A stretch of 64,000 bases of DNA from Hermatobates lingyangjiaoensis (lineage: Eukaryota > Arthropoda > Insecta > Hemiptera > Hermatobatidae), in NCBI GenBank assembly GCA_026182355.1, contig JAPFBL010000084.1, positions 10,395,001-10,459,000 of the forward strand, given 5' to 3'. Made by a program: the position numbers and the translations under genes. The notes under the pieces were generated by a model. That model had not been told where the DNA came from. It did no database searches and was given only the letters and a program-made list of their open reading frames with translations. Of this stretch, positions 34,701 through 45,554 are shown piece after piece. How positions within the stretch are numbered: position 1 is the first letter of the stretch; every line of letters starts with the position of its first letter.

Positions 34701-35112
34701 TCTAACTTAATATTTTTTATAGAAGCGTTTTATTCACCTAAGTTTTTCTCTTTAAAAAAGAAACGTTACAGCACGATTTATAACCAGATCTCTTTTCTGT
34801 GCCCATTACTTAACCATTTTGAGAGATTGTTGCATTTATATAATAAATGAATGATAATCTAGCTCGGCACTCATATAATAACAATTTCACCTATCTATTT
34901 TTGTCTATAATAAATTTGATTACTTGGAATATCTAGTAGGTTATATGCAACTAATCCCCCTCAATAGTAGGGGTCGGGATGCCTGCCGCACGAAGGGCTT
35001 TACTAGTCACAATTCAAACTATGGAAGATCCAACACATGCATTAATTATTCTTCCATTTGATTGTTGTAATCCATTATATAGATGTTGGATTAATACATT
35101 TCTATATTAGAG

Positions 35113-35300
35113 CTAATTTAATGGATTTGAGGGCATGTTGTCATAAGCCTCTTCTATATCCATGAAGCAGTTTAGCTTAATTCCTTTAATAATGAAACAG
35201 TTTTCTATTTTATTAACAAAGTTTTTCTGAACTGATTTTATTAGTTTGCTTTTGTAATATGGACTTTGTCCGTTATAAAGATATTTATTAGGGTGACTTA
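35113..35300 (-). pseudogene. LINE (non-LTR) reverse transcriptase fragment with motif A
   Basis: A minus-strand frame without stops reads KYLYNGQSPYYKSKLIKSVQ, NFVNKIENCF and GIKLNCFMDIEEAYDNM, then a stop at 35113-35115. CFMDIEEAYDN corresponds to RT motif A (F-D-A/Y-D) as in the Jockey/R1 group, which has xLDIEGAFDN. The upstream YNGQSP and IE spacing fit the region before it (YQ.GKST...IE). Later palm motifs (YxDD) are not visible. This is a diverged relic, perhaps related to the zinc-knuckle relics at 43.2 and 48.9 kb, but I cannot show this. Confidence 0.65.
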
Positions 35301-35425
35301 ATGGTTGTGTTTTTTACTGTAATATTACTCCGCCAATATTTATAACACTCAGACAATTGTGTTTCCAAGTGCACCAAAAACTATATATCTGACATAAGGG
35401 TTTGCACATGTAGTTTGATTGCACT

Positions 35426-35766
35426 TAGACGGCCATTCAGGGGTCAGGTTAGCTCAGTGGTTACGTGCTCGCCTCTGAACTGATAGGACCGGGGTTCGAT
35501 CCCTCGATTTATTCATGCGGGAGGTGAATAAATCTGAGCACGTCGTCCCTCGGAAAAGGACGTTAAACTGTCGGTCCCGAGCCTGTACGATGTCAGGTAC
35601 TCGTTAAAGATCCCTACTCTAAATACACTTGAGTTAGGCAAAATTTAAGACTCCCAGTGTAGAATCAATCTTCATTGTGTGGTATCACAAAGGGCCAATG
35701 CTCGGCCTAAGTGTGTTCCCTTGTGGGACTGCCCCTACAACCTAACCTAACCTAGACGGCCATTCA
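35426..35766 (+). mobile_element. Complete tRNA-derived SINE with perfect 14-bp target-site duplication
   Basis: The element (35440-35752, 313 bp) is flanked by the exact duplication TAGACGGCCATTCA (35426-35439 and 35753-35766). The tRNA-like head has A box TAGCTCAGTGG (35450-35460) and B box GGTTCGATCC (35493-35502). The body contains GGACGTTAAACTGTCGGTC, CCTGTACGATGTCAGGTACT and CACAAAGGGCCAATGCTCGG. The tail is CCTAACCTAACCTA. The Pol III promoter boxes are intact and the copy matches the one at 13.8 kb closely, so it is one of the youngest insertions in the window. Confidence 0.95.
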
Positions 35767-35799
35767 CCATGCCCTGGGGAACATCATAAAATATGTTTA

Positions 35800-35990
35800 A
35801 ATATTTTATACGTATAGATATATATTTATAAATGTCATATTAACTCATTAAAATATCTCAAATTTCTTATACTTTTAATAGCAATTTTATTTCACGTTTT
35901 CTCATAAGAAATTTCAGTTATTATATCTATATTGACCTTTGCAATATTCAGTTTCATTATTTTTTTTTAATAAATTACTAATTTAGGTTT
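35800..35990. other. AT-rich spacer
   Basis: Nothing recognised. Confidence 0.5.
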
Positions 35991-35999
35991 ATTTTTTTG

Positions 36000-36538
36000 A
36001 CTAAATTTCATTCATCTGTAATTAACTGTTGACCGTTAAAAAACTATTTTCTGAACATATAAAATGTATTATAAGAGCCGTTTATTTTAATGTAATTTTT
36101 TTAAAAAAAACATTCAGCTCATTCTTATATAAAGTGCTGTTTTTGAGTGTAACTTCATTTTAATCTGCCAAACGGTATGGATTGTATTCTACCAACAAGC
36201 TTTCACTATCATCATAAGTAAAAATTTTTTTTTATTTTATTACAAAAAATGCTTTTACTCCTTTTTATAAATATGAGGTTTCTTATATTTATTCCTTTTG
36301 TCAGTTCTATAATATTCCCAAAATTTTATGAATACCGTTAGTAGTATAGGAGGAAAACATGTCTAAATTATATTTCACAAATAAAAGTGACTTTCCCATC
36401 ATTCAATATTGAACAAAAATAATATAATACATCTACTGTATAGGGCCCATTTAGTGTAAAATATGAATTTGATTCATCAAATTGTGTCGTCTGTAACCTG
36501 CCTATAATCTTTTGGACACACACCCACCCACATACATT

Positions 36539-36600
<62 letters not shown>

Positions 36601-36620
36601 CATACAACACATCATTTTTA
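36000..36620 (-). repeat. Repeat family K, partial copy with expanded (TG)n
   Basis: In the minus orientation it has a long GTGTGT tract (36531-36603), CATGTATGTGGGTGG, then AATTTGATGAATCAAATTC, TTTTACACTAAATGGGCCC and ATTGAATGATGGGAAAGTCA. The (TG)n lies where copies at 8.8 and 9.7 kb have GTGGGTGG repeats. Confidence 0.65.
36531..36603. repeat. (CA)n microsatellite
   Basis: About 70 bp of CA repeats inside a family K copy. Confidence 0.95.
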
Positions 36621-37089
36621 GATAGACATATGTTTCTTGAATATCACTTGAATGCGATATTTATCACAATTAATATATGATGTAACTAACATCAAAGATT
36701 ATTATGATATTAGAAGCTACGCCACTCGATATAAACGCCTCAAAATGTGAAAAACTCTGCTCTGGCGGACAAAAAGTAGATAGCAAGCGTCTGTTACTTG
36801 TTAATTTTATCTTTGTATACCAAAATTGTATACAACAAATTATATTAGTCTATTAACGCCTAAATCCACCTATCCAATGAGAAGTTCGATAGAATTATTC
36901 AAGTTAAACCTTTTCAAAGTTAGAAACTACAGTGTTATTAATTAATGTAAATAATACTATATATATTAATAAAATAATATTATAATTTTGTTTTGGCTTG
37001 TTTGTTTTCCAATGTTTACACTTGTAAGCTTTCACATTTAGTGCTGTTCTAGGGGTAGAAAATGTGGCTCCTTTCTTATTTGTCACTTA

Positions 37090-37366
37090 TTTTAGCAATG
37101 GGGTAGCCACGTTATCGGGTCGATTCCACATTGGGAGTCCAAAATGTTGCCAACCTCAAGTATATTTAATATAGCGATCTTTAAGAAGTACCTGACATCG
37201 TACAGGCTCAGGACCTGTACGTACGGTTTAACTTTCTCTCCAAGGGACGACGTGCTCAGATTTTTTCACTTCCCGACTGAAGAAATCAAAGCCAGAGTGA
37301 GACTTGAACCCAGGATCTACGTGTCAAGAGGCGATTATGCAAGTCACTGGACTACACTGGCCTCTA
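37090..37366 (-). mobile_element. Old tRNA-derived SINE copy, tail missing
   Basis: Minus-strand copy of the same SINE. The head is at 37300-37365: A-box-like TAGTCCAGTGAC and B-box GGTTCAAGTCTC on the minus strand. The body is GAAGTACCTGACATCGTACA, then a 7-bp-type local duplication around CAGGACCTGTACGTACGG, CTCCAAGGGACGACGTGC and ATTGGGAGTCC near 37130. The CCTAA tail and target duplication are no longer recognisable. Divergence indicates an older insertion. Confidence 0.8.
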
Positions 37367-37399
37367 GTTTGTCAAAAGTAAGAAGAAGGAAAGGAGACC

Positions 37400-38215
37400 A
37401 TTCTTAGTTCAACTGCATGGAAGCAGGAATGTAGGTATGCGATTATGTCTTCTAATGTAAAATATCGGTTCTGCAATCACAGAAATTAAAAAAGTAAAAC
37501 TCCTCAGGTAGATAAATCAAGAAGAAAGAGAGACAACTAACTTCAAATCCCAATAATAACTAAACGTATGAACAATAATTCAGGGACCCCACACATATGT
37601 GGAGGAGAATTCCTGACGTGCCTATCAGCTACGTTCATGCCATGTCGCTGGCCAATGCACCCAATTCATTGCTGATAATGGGTTTGCTCAGGGTTCTCTC
37701 ATGGTAAGAAGATATCCCTGCTAAAGTTAACCTGATGAGAAACAAGTGGTGAAATATATCCCTATGCCAAATGCTATGAATAGTTTATGGTTATTTTCTT
37801 AACAAATGGTGCCAGAAACTGTAAAATATATGAGTTCAGTCACCACAATATTACAAAACTTCACGTACCAACAGTTCTAACAAAAAAAAAATGGAAATAG
37901 AGATTACCGCAAACATATTTACAAGGATGCTGCGACCGATAAATGCGGGAAACCGCTACCACTGAAGAAAACGTAATTCAGCACGATCATCTTTCTTTGT
38001 AACCTTCAAACGATCATCTTTCAGAATAACAGACGGACGGAAGTTCAGTAAGCACACAAGGTTGTGCGGAACTCAGTGAGCATGCTTCATGAAAAACAAT
38101 ATATTCGTTCCAGCAAGAAGAGATCTTATTTTTAATTCATATTATCATCTTAAATATACCTATTAATTTTTCTACATTAACAGAAACTGCTAAACTTGTA
38201 AACTTTACTTCCTGT
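37400..38215. other. No gene recognised
   Basis: Mixed base composition with no frame or repeat that I can name. Confidence 0.4.
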
Positions 38216-38217
38216 TT

Positions 38218-39165
38218 ACTATACTGTACGTAAAATTTGGAAATCATGAAAATAAACTGGCCATCATGTTTTGACCGACTTACATGTTTTAAGGTGCCGA
38301 AAATTCCTTTTTGACTCTTTTTCTATTATATCTGTATGTGGGTGGATGGGTGAGCTCACGTGTACGCAAAAGTTTGTGGGCACGCTAGAAGCCACATCGT
38401 TTGATGAATCAAATTCACATTTTACATAAAAATGGACAATAAAAATGTAGAAACGCCCTAATATTTGTGAGAAATATTGCATAATGGGAAAGAAACAACT
38501 AGGACGACATGTTCTCCTGCTAAACTACTAACTCTGTAGTTTAGAGATTTTTGCAGTATGAAACTAAAAGCTGCAATAAGGAAAAGAAATCAGAATTGTT
38601 CAATAGCCAAAAAGTTATACTTTGCAATGCAATGACAACATTTTGACAAATAGTTGATTTGTTTTTAATTTTATTTTACATAGTCACAACAACGTAAATG
38701 TAACATTACCAGTGACAATAATAAAATAAATATATACATTTGGATATGGAAGAAGGAGAGAAGAAATAATCCAGCGACTGTACTTCCTGAAGTGAAAAAG
38801 ACTTAAGGTTGATTTTGAAAGCTTTTAGACACGATACAGGTCACACAGTTCGACCGATCAGAATGCAAATTGTAACCCAAAAATGGCATATTTCAAAAAA
38901 ATGCTATGAATTTTTTTCTTTGAAAATTCATTGACCAAAAGGGGTGATATTCTACATTTTATGATTTTAGACTCTCTTTTTTTAAATTAAACAGCTAACT
39001 ATAGAAAAATGAGGTTTTGTGAAAAAAATCTTCATAAAACCAGTATTGTACGATAAATATTTAAAGAAATTCTGAACACCTCTATAAGCAATATAGTTAT
39101 AAAAACTGAAAACTCAACTTGGACTAAAGGATCACCTACAGTACTTGTCAGATATGTTTACATTA
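38218..39165 (+). repeat. Repeat family K, diverged full-length copy
   Basis: Boxes in order: CTATACTGTACG start, CTTACATGTTTTAAGGTGCC, GTGGGTGGATGGGTGAG (unexpanded), GCACGCTAGAAGCC, TTTTACATAAAAATGG, GCATAATGGGAAAG, AGACACGATACAGGTCACAC, GACCAAAAGGGGTGA, TATAAAAACTGAAAA and ATCACCTACAGTACTTGTC. Confidence 0.65.
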
Positions 39166-39852
39166 ACTTACAATGTTTGTCAGAATCGAGTCAAACAGAA
39201 TTCTTGTTTTAAGGTTTGATACAAGAAATTTGAAGACTAGATGTTTTAATGATTTGATATAAAATGTAGGAACATTAAATACTTAAAACTAAAAAAAGCA
39301 AACACCAGACAATGCCATATTTTATTATGCCATTCAGGGAGAAGGATGGTTCTACCAGGAATGTTACTATCAATCTTTATGTTGTGTCCTTCCACATATC
39401 TAATTGCCTAACATATATTCTTTGTGTTTTTAGAAATGCTATAATTTTTTAGTAATATTGGACGATGTGAAAGGTACTTTTCTTTCATTTTGACAATAAA
39501 GCCACTCTTTGTAAGCCATTTGTCGATGGTTCTTTAAACTTAAAAAATGTGTATTAAATTTTTTCATACAATGTATACGTTGTAAGCTCAGCACATTAGA
39601 TGAGTAATATTACATAAAAAAGACAAAAGTTCTAGTTCAATTTATAATAAGACAAGAAGTTTCAAGTTAAGAAAATTTTTATAAAAGATAGCAGACAATA
39701 TATCTATCACAGTGACCAAACGACAGCATTAGTCTCAAAATTTCGGTTACTAAAAAAGAAAATTTTTAAGGCTGAAAAAAATTACACTGGACTTCCTGGA
39801 TATTGAATGATATCAGATGCCACTTTCTTTCTAACTGTTAAATCAGCAGGAA

Positions 39853-41044
39853 CTAGCAAACGTACCCGTCTTTGACGGAATCAAAAATTCTATTATACTT
39901 GGTATTCCAAAATATCAATTATAGTATTATACTAATACTATAATTAGAAATTATAGAATAGTAGAAAATACCATTATTAGTACAGTGTTAAACAAATGCC
40001 TCTGTATACACCACATTAGCTGTCTGTCCTTCAGATTCACGGAAGAACAAACAGTTGGAACCTCTGACTCTTGAACAAGTAAACTATAGTTGACCATGTG
40101 AGAAAAACTTGGTCTCGCTAACTTGAATTCCTGCATTAGATAAAGTCTCCATTTGCGACTTAGTTAACGACATTGCGAAATAGACTCTGACAGGACTTTG
40201 CAATCATTTCAACGGAAACAGACAGTGGCTCGGAATCAATGGTATGGGTGGTATACACACAGACTCCACATTCCACACCCAGTCATGATGGCCGCCTCTA
40301 CGGCAGATCTGTGCAGAGCACAAATTCCGAGTTGCACATTTCCCGGGGCACTCAAGTTACGTAACATGAAATTTGTTACTGATACAAAGTCACAGCATGA
40401 TGATGTTCCTACTTGAAGTTTTCACTGATGAGCAGGCAGTCCAAGAGCAGTCACGGAGTCAAGAAATTCAGTTAGATAATAAACTACTTCCTAATTACTA
40501 ATCACTCTCTTTACTAACTTTTAAGTTCTATCTTCGGGTTGATATAGCGTAAGAACATGTTTGATGATTTTTCCTGCCTGTTCATTAGTAAGGCTTGAGC
40601 ATTCCTCGTTCACAAAGCCATTTATTCTGAACAGATAGTACATCTTGAACTCTGGGAAACACCTTGTCAATAAGCTCAAATAAGCATAATATTCATATAT
40701 TAGCATTTTGCTATAAGCAAATATTCATGTACGCAAATGAAATTAAAGTCAACTAACAATACCTAATTGCTACACCTGTATATTATCAAAATAAACATGT
40801 GTGTGTAGTTAGCCAAACACGACTTAAAAGTTGATAACTTCGCTTCATCATTGAATATTCCATCCATCCATAGATTAGATTTTAAGTTAGACATACACAA
40901 ATCTACAATCAACGTTTCAGCTTTATATGTCTTATGGTGGCAATATTTTGTGGACAAACCGACAGACAGAAATTATTCTAAGGGTACATGTGGCTACTCT
41001 AAAGTATGAAACGTAAAGAAAACTTTAAATGAGTTAGTTCTAAT
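39853..41044 (-). mobile_element. Helitron derivative with intact 3' terminus
   Basis: In minus orientation it ends TTCCGTCAAAGACGGGTACG, then TTTGCTAG at 39853, followed by T. CTAG is a Helitron CTRR end, and GACGGGTACGT.TGCTAG is a widespread arthropod-type Helitron 3' end. It includes decayed helicase C-terminal sequence around 39950-40420 (SFSHMVNYSLLVQ..., TGCG...), disrupted by frameshifts and stops, and the shared CFPEFKMYYLFRING frame at 40521-40706. The 5' end stops about 40 bp short of the start seen at 42823, so it is slightly 5'-truncated. It cannot encode Rep or a whole helicase. Confidence 0.75.
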
Positions 41045-41061
41045 TAACGTGCTCCCAGTCA

Positions 41062-41440
41062 ACAGCCAGCACGCAAGCCACTGGACTACTCTGGTCCATA
41101 CTTTACTTTATTACCAGTGTTTATATTACACAAATATTAAATTAAAGAAAAATGTTTTTATTGTATTTATTTATGAGCATTTGCACTACTGTCATCGGCG
41201 AGCAAGCAAGCCACTGGCTACCCTGGCTAGATCCCTTTACTTTATTACCATTTTTTATATTATTCATATTTTAAATTCAAAAAAATATTTGTTTGTTACA
41301 TTTATTTATAATACATTTGCACTACTGTCATCGGCGATCACGCAAGCCGATGGGCTACTCTGGTCCCTTACCTTACATTATTACCAGTGTTTTTATTAAG
41401 CAAATATTAAATTAAAAAAAAGTTTACAGTTATATATAAT
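41062..41440. repeat. Tandem repeat, ~135-bp unit, about 2.8 copies
   Basis: The landmark GCAAGCC(A/G)(C/A)TGG recurs at about 41073, 41206 and 41342, a spacing of 133-136 bp. Each unit holds CTGG(A/C)CTAC(T/C)CTGG, TTTACTTTATTACCA(G/T)TGTTT, an AT-rich stretch and TTGCACTACTGTCATCGGCGA. The head, read on the minus strand, resembles the A-box part of the tRNA-like SINE head (GGCCAGAGTAGTCCAGTGGCTTGC). It fills the gap between two Helitron copies. Confidence 0.8.
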
Positions 41441-41442
41441 AC

Positions 41443-42823
41443 ATAGCAAACGTACCCGTCTTTGACGGAATCAAAAGTTCCGTCATTTTTGGTATTCCAA
41501 AATCTCATTAGAAATTATAGAACAGTAGAAAATACCATTATTAGTACAGTGTTAAAAAAATGCCTCTGTATACACTACATAAGCTGTATGTCCTTCAGGT
41601 TCATGGAAGAACAAACAGTTGAAACCTCTGACTCTTGAGCAAGTAAACTACAGTTGTCCATGTGAGAAAAACTTGGTCTCGCTAACTTGAATTCCTGCGT
41701 TAGATAAAGTCTCCCTTTGCGACTTAGTTAACGTCATTGCGAAATATACTCTGACGGGACTTTGCAATAATTTCAACGTAAACAGACAGTGGCTCGGAAT
41801 CAATGGTATGTGTGGTATACACACAGACTCCCCAATACCACATCCAGTCATTATGTCCACCTCTATGACATATCTGTGTAGAGCACGAACTCAGAGTTGT
41901 GTCCCGTTGCACAGTTTTGGGGCACTCACGTTTCGTTACATGAAATTTGTTACTGCTACTAAATTGCAGCATGATTGGTGCTCCTACTTTAAGTTTTTAC
42001 TCATGAGCAGGCAGTCCAGGAGAAATAAATTCAGTCAAGAAATTCAATTAGATAATGAACTGCTTCTTCATCACTAATCCAATCTCTTTACTGACTTGTA
42101 AGTTCTTTCCTCGGTATGATATAGAGTAAGAACTTGTTTGTTGATTTTTCCTGCCTGTTCATATTAAGAGTTGAGAATTGCTCGTTTACAAAACTATTTA
42201 TTCGTAATAGATAGTACATCGTCAACTTTGGGAAACACCTTTTCAAAGATGTCAAATACGCAATATATTCATATGCTCCAATGAAATTAAAATCAACAAT
42301 ACCTACTTGCTTCACCTGTGTATTTTCAAAACAAACTTGTCTGTGAAGTTAGGAAAATACGCTTAAAGCCCTATAACTTCGTTTCTGTACTGAATTATGA
42401 ATCTATTTAGAGCCCGTATTTTAAGTTAGGCATACACAAATCCAGTGTCAAAGTTTCAGCTCGCCATGTCTTATGGTGGCTGAGTATGCTTGTGACAAAC
42501 GTTTTGCTTTAAGCGTCCATAACTTCACTTCTGCGTTGAATTTCCAATTAATTCGGAACCTATATTTTTAGTTAGACCTCACAAATTTACTGTAAAAGTT
42601 TCAGCTTTATATGTCTTACGGTAGCTGAGTTTACTTGTGACAAAGTTTTGCAGACAAAGAGACAAACCGACAAACCGACAGACAAACAAACCAACAAACC
42701 GACAAACCGACAGAAATTTTTCTAAGGGTGGATTCAGTTTCTCTAATGTAAAACGTAAAGAAAACTTGAAGTGAGTCAGTTCTAAACAATGTACAGACAA
42801 AATCATTATTTTATTTATATAGA
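41443..42823 (-). mobile_element. Helitron derivative with both ends and helicase remnant
   Basis: In minus orientation it starts TCTATATAAATAAAAT at 42823, with A on the 5' side. It ends with a perfect 7-bp hairpin (GACGGAA / TTCCGTC, loop of 7), then AAAGACGGGTACG and TTTGCTAT at 41443. The last base differs from CTRR. At 1.38 kb, it joins the 5' leader directly to the end of the helicase, so it is an internally deleted, non-autonomous form. The leader carries an expanded (AAACCGAC)n-like minisatellite at 42655-42712. Confidence 0.82.
41640..41935 (-). pseudogene. Helitron helicase, C-terminal fragment
   Basis: Read across one stop, the minus-strand frame gives CNGTQL, then VIEVDIMTGCGIGESVCIP, IPLIPSHCLFTLKLLQSPVR, VYFAMTLTKSQRETLSNAGI and FSHGQL. 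This follows the C-terminal region of Helitron PIF1-like helicases: CNGTRL, a TG-GE-V-IPRI stretch, LQFPVR, FAMTINKSQGQT, FSHGQLYVA. The Arg-Glu in KSQRET replaces the usual Gly-Gln, and a stop follows CNGTQL and HGQL, so it is inactive. No Walker motifs or Rep domain remain in the window. Confidence 0.85.
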
Positions 42824-43084
42824 TTAATCCAGAAACTTTAGAATATACGAATAGACTGCTGACGTTAAGAATATTAGTATAAGTATTGGATTTTACGGGA
42901 GGTGTCAAAGCTATCACAAATGATCTCTTGGAATGGAAGCTTCCTGATTTCAAAAATGGAACCCCAGTCTAGAATACTGACGTGGTACCTGTAAACAAAT
43001 GAATACAGGGGGACGAGCTAGTGAATCGATAAGAAAGTTTGGAGTGATTGATGAATGGATGGAAAAGAAAGCAGTGTGTAGTTT

Positions 43085-43340
43085 AGTTCAAAAAACTCAT
43101 TCCAACTGAGCTTATATTTGAAAGGAAATACCATAGATATTTAAAGGAAAAAAATGATTGAATATATGTAAAATATCTAACATTAATTTGTCTTCTTTAA
43201 TAATATTTATCCAATATCCAATTAGCATTATAAGAATAATGTAGACTCTGTCTGGAAGAGGCGGAAATCTTGGATCACATCTTAGCTCTATGCGAGGCAA
43301 TCACCTCGAAGATGTTAATGATTTTTGTCAAACCATACCT
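43085..43340 (+). pseudogene. LINE C-terminal zinc-knuckle relic
   Basis: The frame at 43239-43335 reads CRLCLEEAEILDHILALCEA, then ITSKMLMIF. This is the C-x2-C-x8-H-x4-C style knuckle at the C-terminus of Jockey/R1-like non-LTR retrotransposons, after the RNase H domain. Upstream, VKYLTLICLL near 43166 occupies the place of the family's ...LTGHC.L box, with the diagnostic GH lost. Frameshifts and stops separate them. A related relic lies at 48.7-48.96 kb. Confidence 0.7.
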
Positions 43341-45185
43341 ATCATCAGAGAAGTGAGAGAAAATTTGTTAAATTTTTCGACAAAATTAACCTTATTTTAA
43401 AAACGACAAAAAGAAGTGCAATGGAGGCAGATATTTCAGCCCTATTAAAATAGTAGATATTGTATTTCAAAAGGTGTGAGTTGACAAACTAATCATCTTC
43501 TTAGTGGAACAACAGAGAGATTCTTTTTCGGATGCACAGTTTACAGCATGTTTAAATCTACAGCATTAAATAACAATCATGTTTACAAGTAAAGCAAAGC
43601 AATTAAAAAACAAAAATTTAATTTAACTTTTGCATAAATTAGATCATATTATTTATTAAATTGACTGATTTAAAACAAAAAAAAAGTTTATGAATCTTAA
43701 ACTATAAATTTGAATAAATTTTCATATTCTTCAATTAGTGTAGATTTCCAAGCCAACAGCATTAAAATAACTTTTGAATTTCCCCATGCGTGAATATACG
43801 AAATGAGTTTTTCAGTTATCTGAATTAATATATTCAAACCTTGAATTCATTTCTTACGTTCTTTAGCTAACAGTTTTTGAAACTTACTCATAAATAAAAG
43901 GCAAAATTGATGATATTAATGTAATTTATATAAAGATTATAATTTTAATGTTATTAATTTTTAGAATTAGTATATAAGTATTAAGTAAATAACAGATTTG
44001 ATATGGATGAAAAAAAGTAGTGTTTAAAGAGAGGTGAATTATGCGCTGAATGTTAATGGATTCAGGTTACTTGGAGCAAGTTTGGTGCTAGATGGCGGGC
44101 CCTAACTTAAGGGACAAAATTAATAATATACATGGACCACCATCATCCCATAAATGTTGGATTATGAAAGAATTTAAAGTGGAAGAAAAAATGCCTCTCT
44201 CCTCACGTGTCTCTGCTTCCACAATAAATAATATACATTATGTGACATTTATTGCTCTTCATTTACCTACAGCATTTTTTTTACTTTTTAAATAAAGTGC
44301 TGGAAACAGATCGTTTTTTCCAAACCATGAATTCAAATTCCCATGAGTATAATATATTGTGCAACCACATGTATCATTCATTTGGTGTTCCATAAAAACC
44401 TTTAATGATGGTATTAATTAAATCGACAAGTCTTAAATGTACACATGTACTCTTGCATGGCATAATTGTGTATTTGTAGGTATCTATACAACTCCAACTG
44501 AACTTCAGTAATATAAAAGGAAAGTGTTAAGAAAAAAAACAGCAAAATTTAAGGATTCAAACCATGACAGCTGACATTGACAGAGACAACTGCGTTCCTA
44601 ATTAGAACATCACAATTATTTATTTTAAATTTATATATCAAAATGTATTGCGAATATTTGAAATAAGTACTCTTAATTTTTATCCAGTTAGTAAATAAGC
44701 TATTAAAAAAGTCTTCTTTTCAGCTTAAATAATGCGATTTCAAAAAAAATTAAACAGTCTCTGAGTGATTTAAAAACTTCTTGTTATTGCAAAAAAATAT
44801 CAATATTTAATATAAAAATTATAAATTCATGAAAAAATAAAGGCATACTGTAATAAAACTCCGATTTAAATTTTTTTCGACTGTGTTTTTAATAAGTCGT
44901 TTTCTTTGCATGATTTTGATAAAGAAGAAAAGCCTGTATATATATTGAATCTACATAAGTTGTCTGGATCTAATACGTGATTGATTATTTGAAGATCAAA
45001 TGAATCGATTATTTTGTTGAGTGAAGAAGTAAGTTCTGTAAGTTCTTTCCTTTCGATAGAATAGAATAGAACTTCAAGAACTTCCTACTTTACTCAACAA
45101 AACAATCAATTCATCTGGTATTGAAATAACCAATCTTATAAATGTGCTGGTATGTATACAGTTTTCTTGTTGTTTGATAGAATAG
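43341..45185. other. AT-rich stretch without recognised genes
   Basis: No feature supported. A palindromic AAGTTCTGTAAGTTCTTTCC / GAACTTCAAGAACTTCC pair sits at about 45025-45090. Confidence 0.4.
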
Positions 45186-45189
45186 GTGT

Positions 45190-45345
45190 ATTAGGCAATC
45201 GGGATTCGGTCAATTTTCTAGGTTCAAAACCAAACTCAATTTCGGTATTATTTTAAAACCATTATGTGGGCCAATGAAAAAGGTTTTAAAATAAAATCAA
45301 ATCATCGACATTGGGAGTTTGATTTTGATAATACAAATTATCAAA
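45190..45345. repeat. PLE-type terminal repeat (GGGATTCGGTCAA family)
   Basis: CAATCGGGATTCGGTCAATT, TTCTAGGTTCAAAACCAAAC, then a hairpin-forming TTTTAAAACC...GGTTTTAAAA around the AATGAAAAA box, and GAGTTTGATTTT. It shares its ends with the 22.1-22.8 kb palindrome and with 48150-48195. Confidence 0.5.
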
Positions 45346-45515
45346 TACATAATACAATTATATATATAATACACTATCCGGCAGACACCTCTCTTACTGA
45401 TGATAACGATTAACGCCATATAGAAGTGAGTTACGAGTATATTTGTGTCTACCTTTGTGATACTTCCCTTATAATCTTTATCTAAAGGGTTTTGGACTCA
45501 TTTAATTTATTTATT

Positions 45516-45516
<1 letters not shown>

Positions 45517-45552
<36 letters not shown>
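45517..45552. repeat. (TA)n microsatellite
   Basis: About 34 bp of TA; it truncates the PLE N-terminal frame next to it. Confidence 0.95.

Positions 45553-45554
<2 letters not shown>

Noticed and set aside
35450..35502. Possible functional tRNA gene
   Set aside because: A and B boxes are present but the sequence cannot be folded by eye into a full cloverleaf with acceptor stem, and it continues into a SINE body and tail.
36368..36610. Cys/Val-rich 80-codon frame
   Set aside because: Translation of a (CA)n tract within a family K copy.
40198..40416. 72-codon plus-strand frame, and the similar one at 41808-42077
   Set aside because: Both lie antisense to the Helitron helicase remnant, which explains their mutual similarity.
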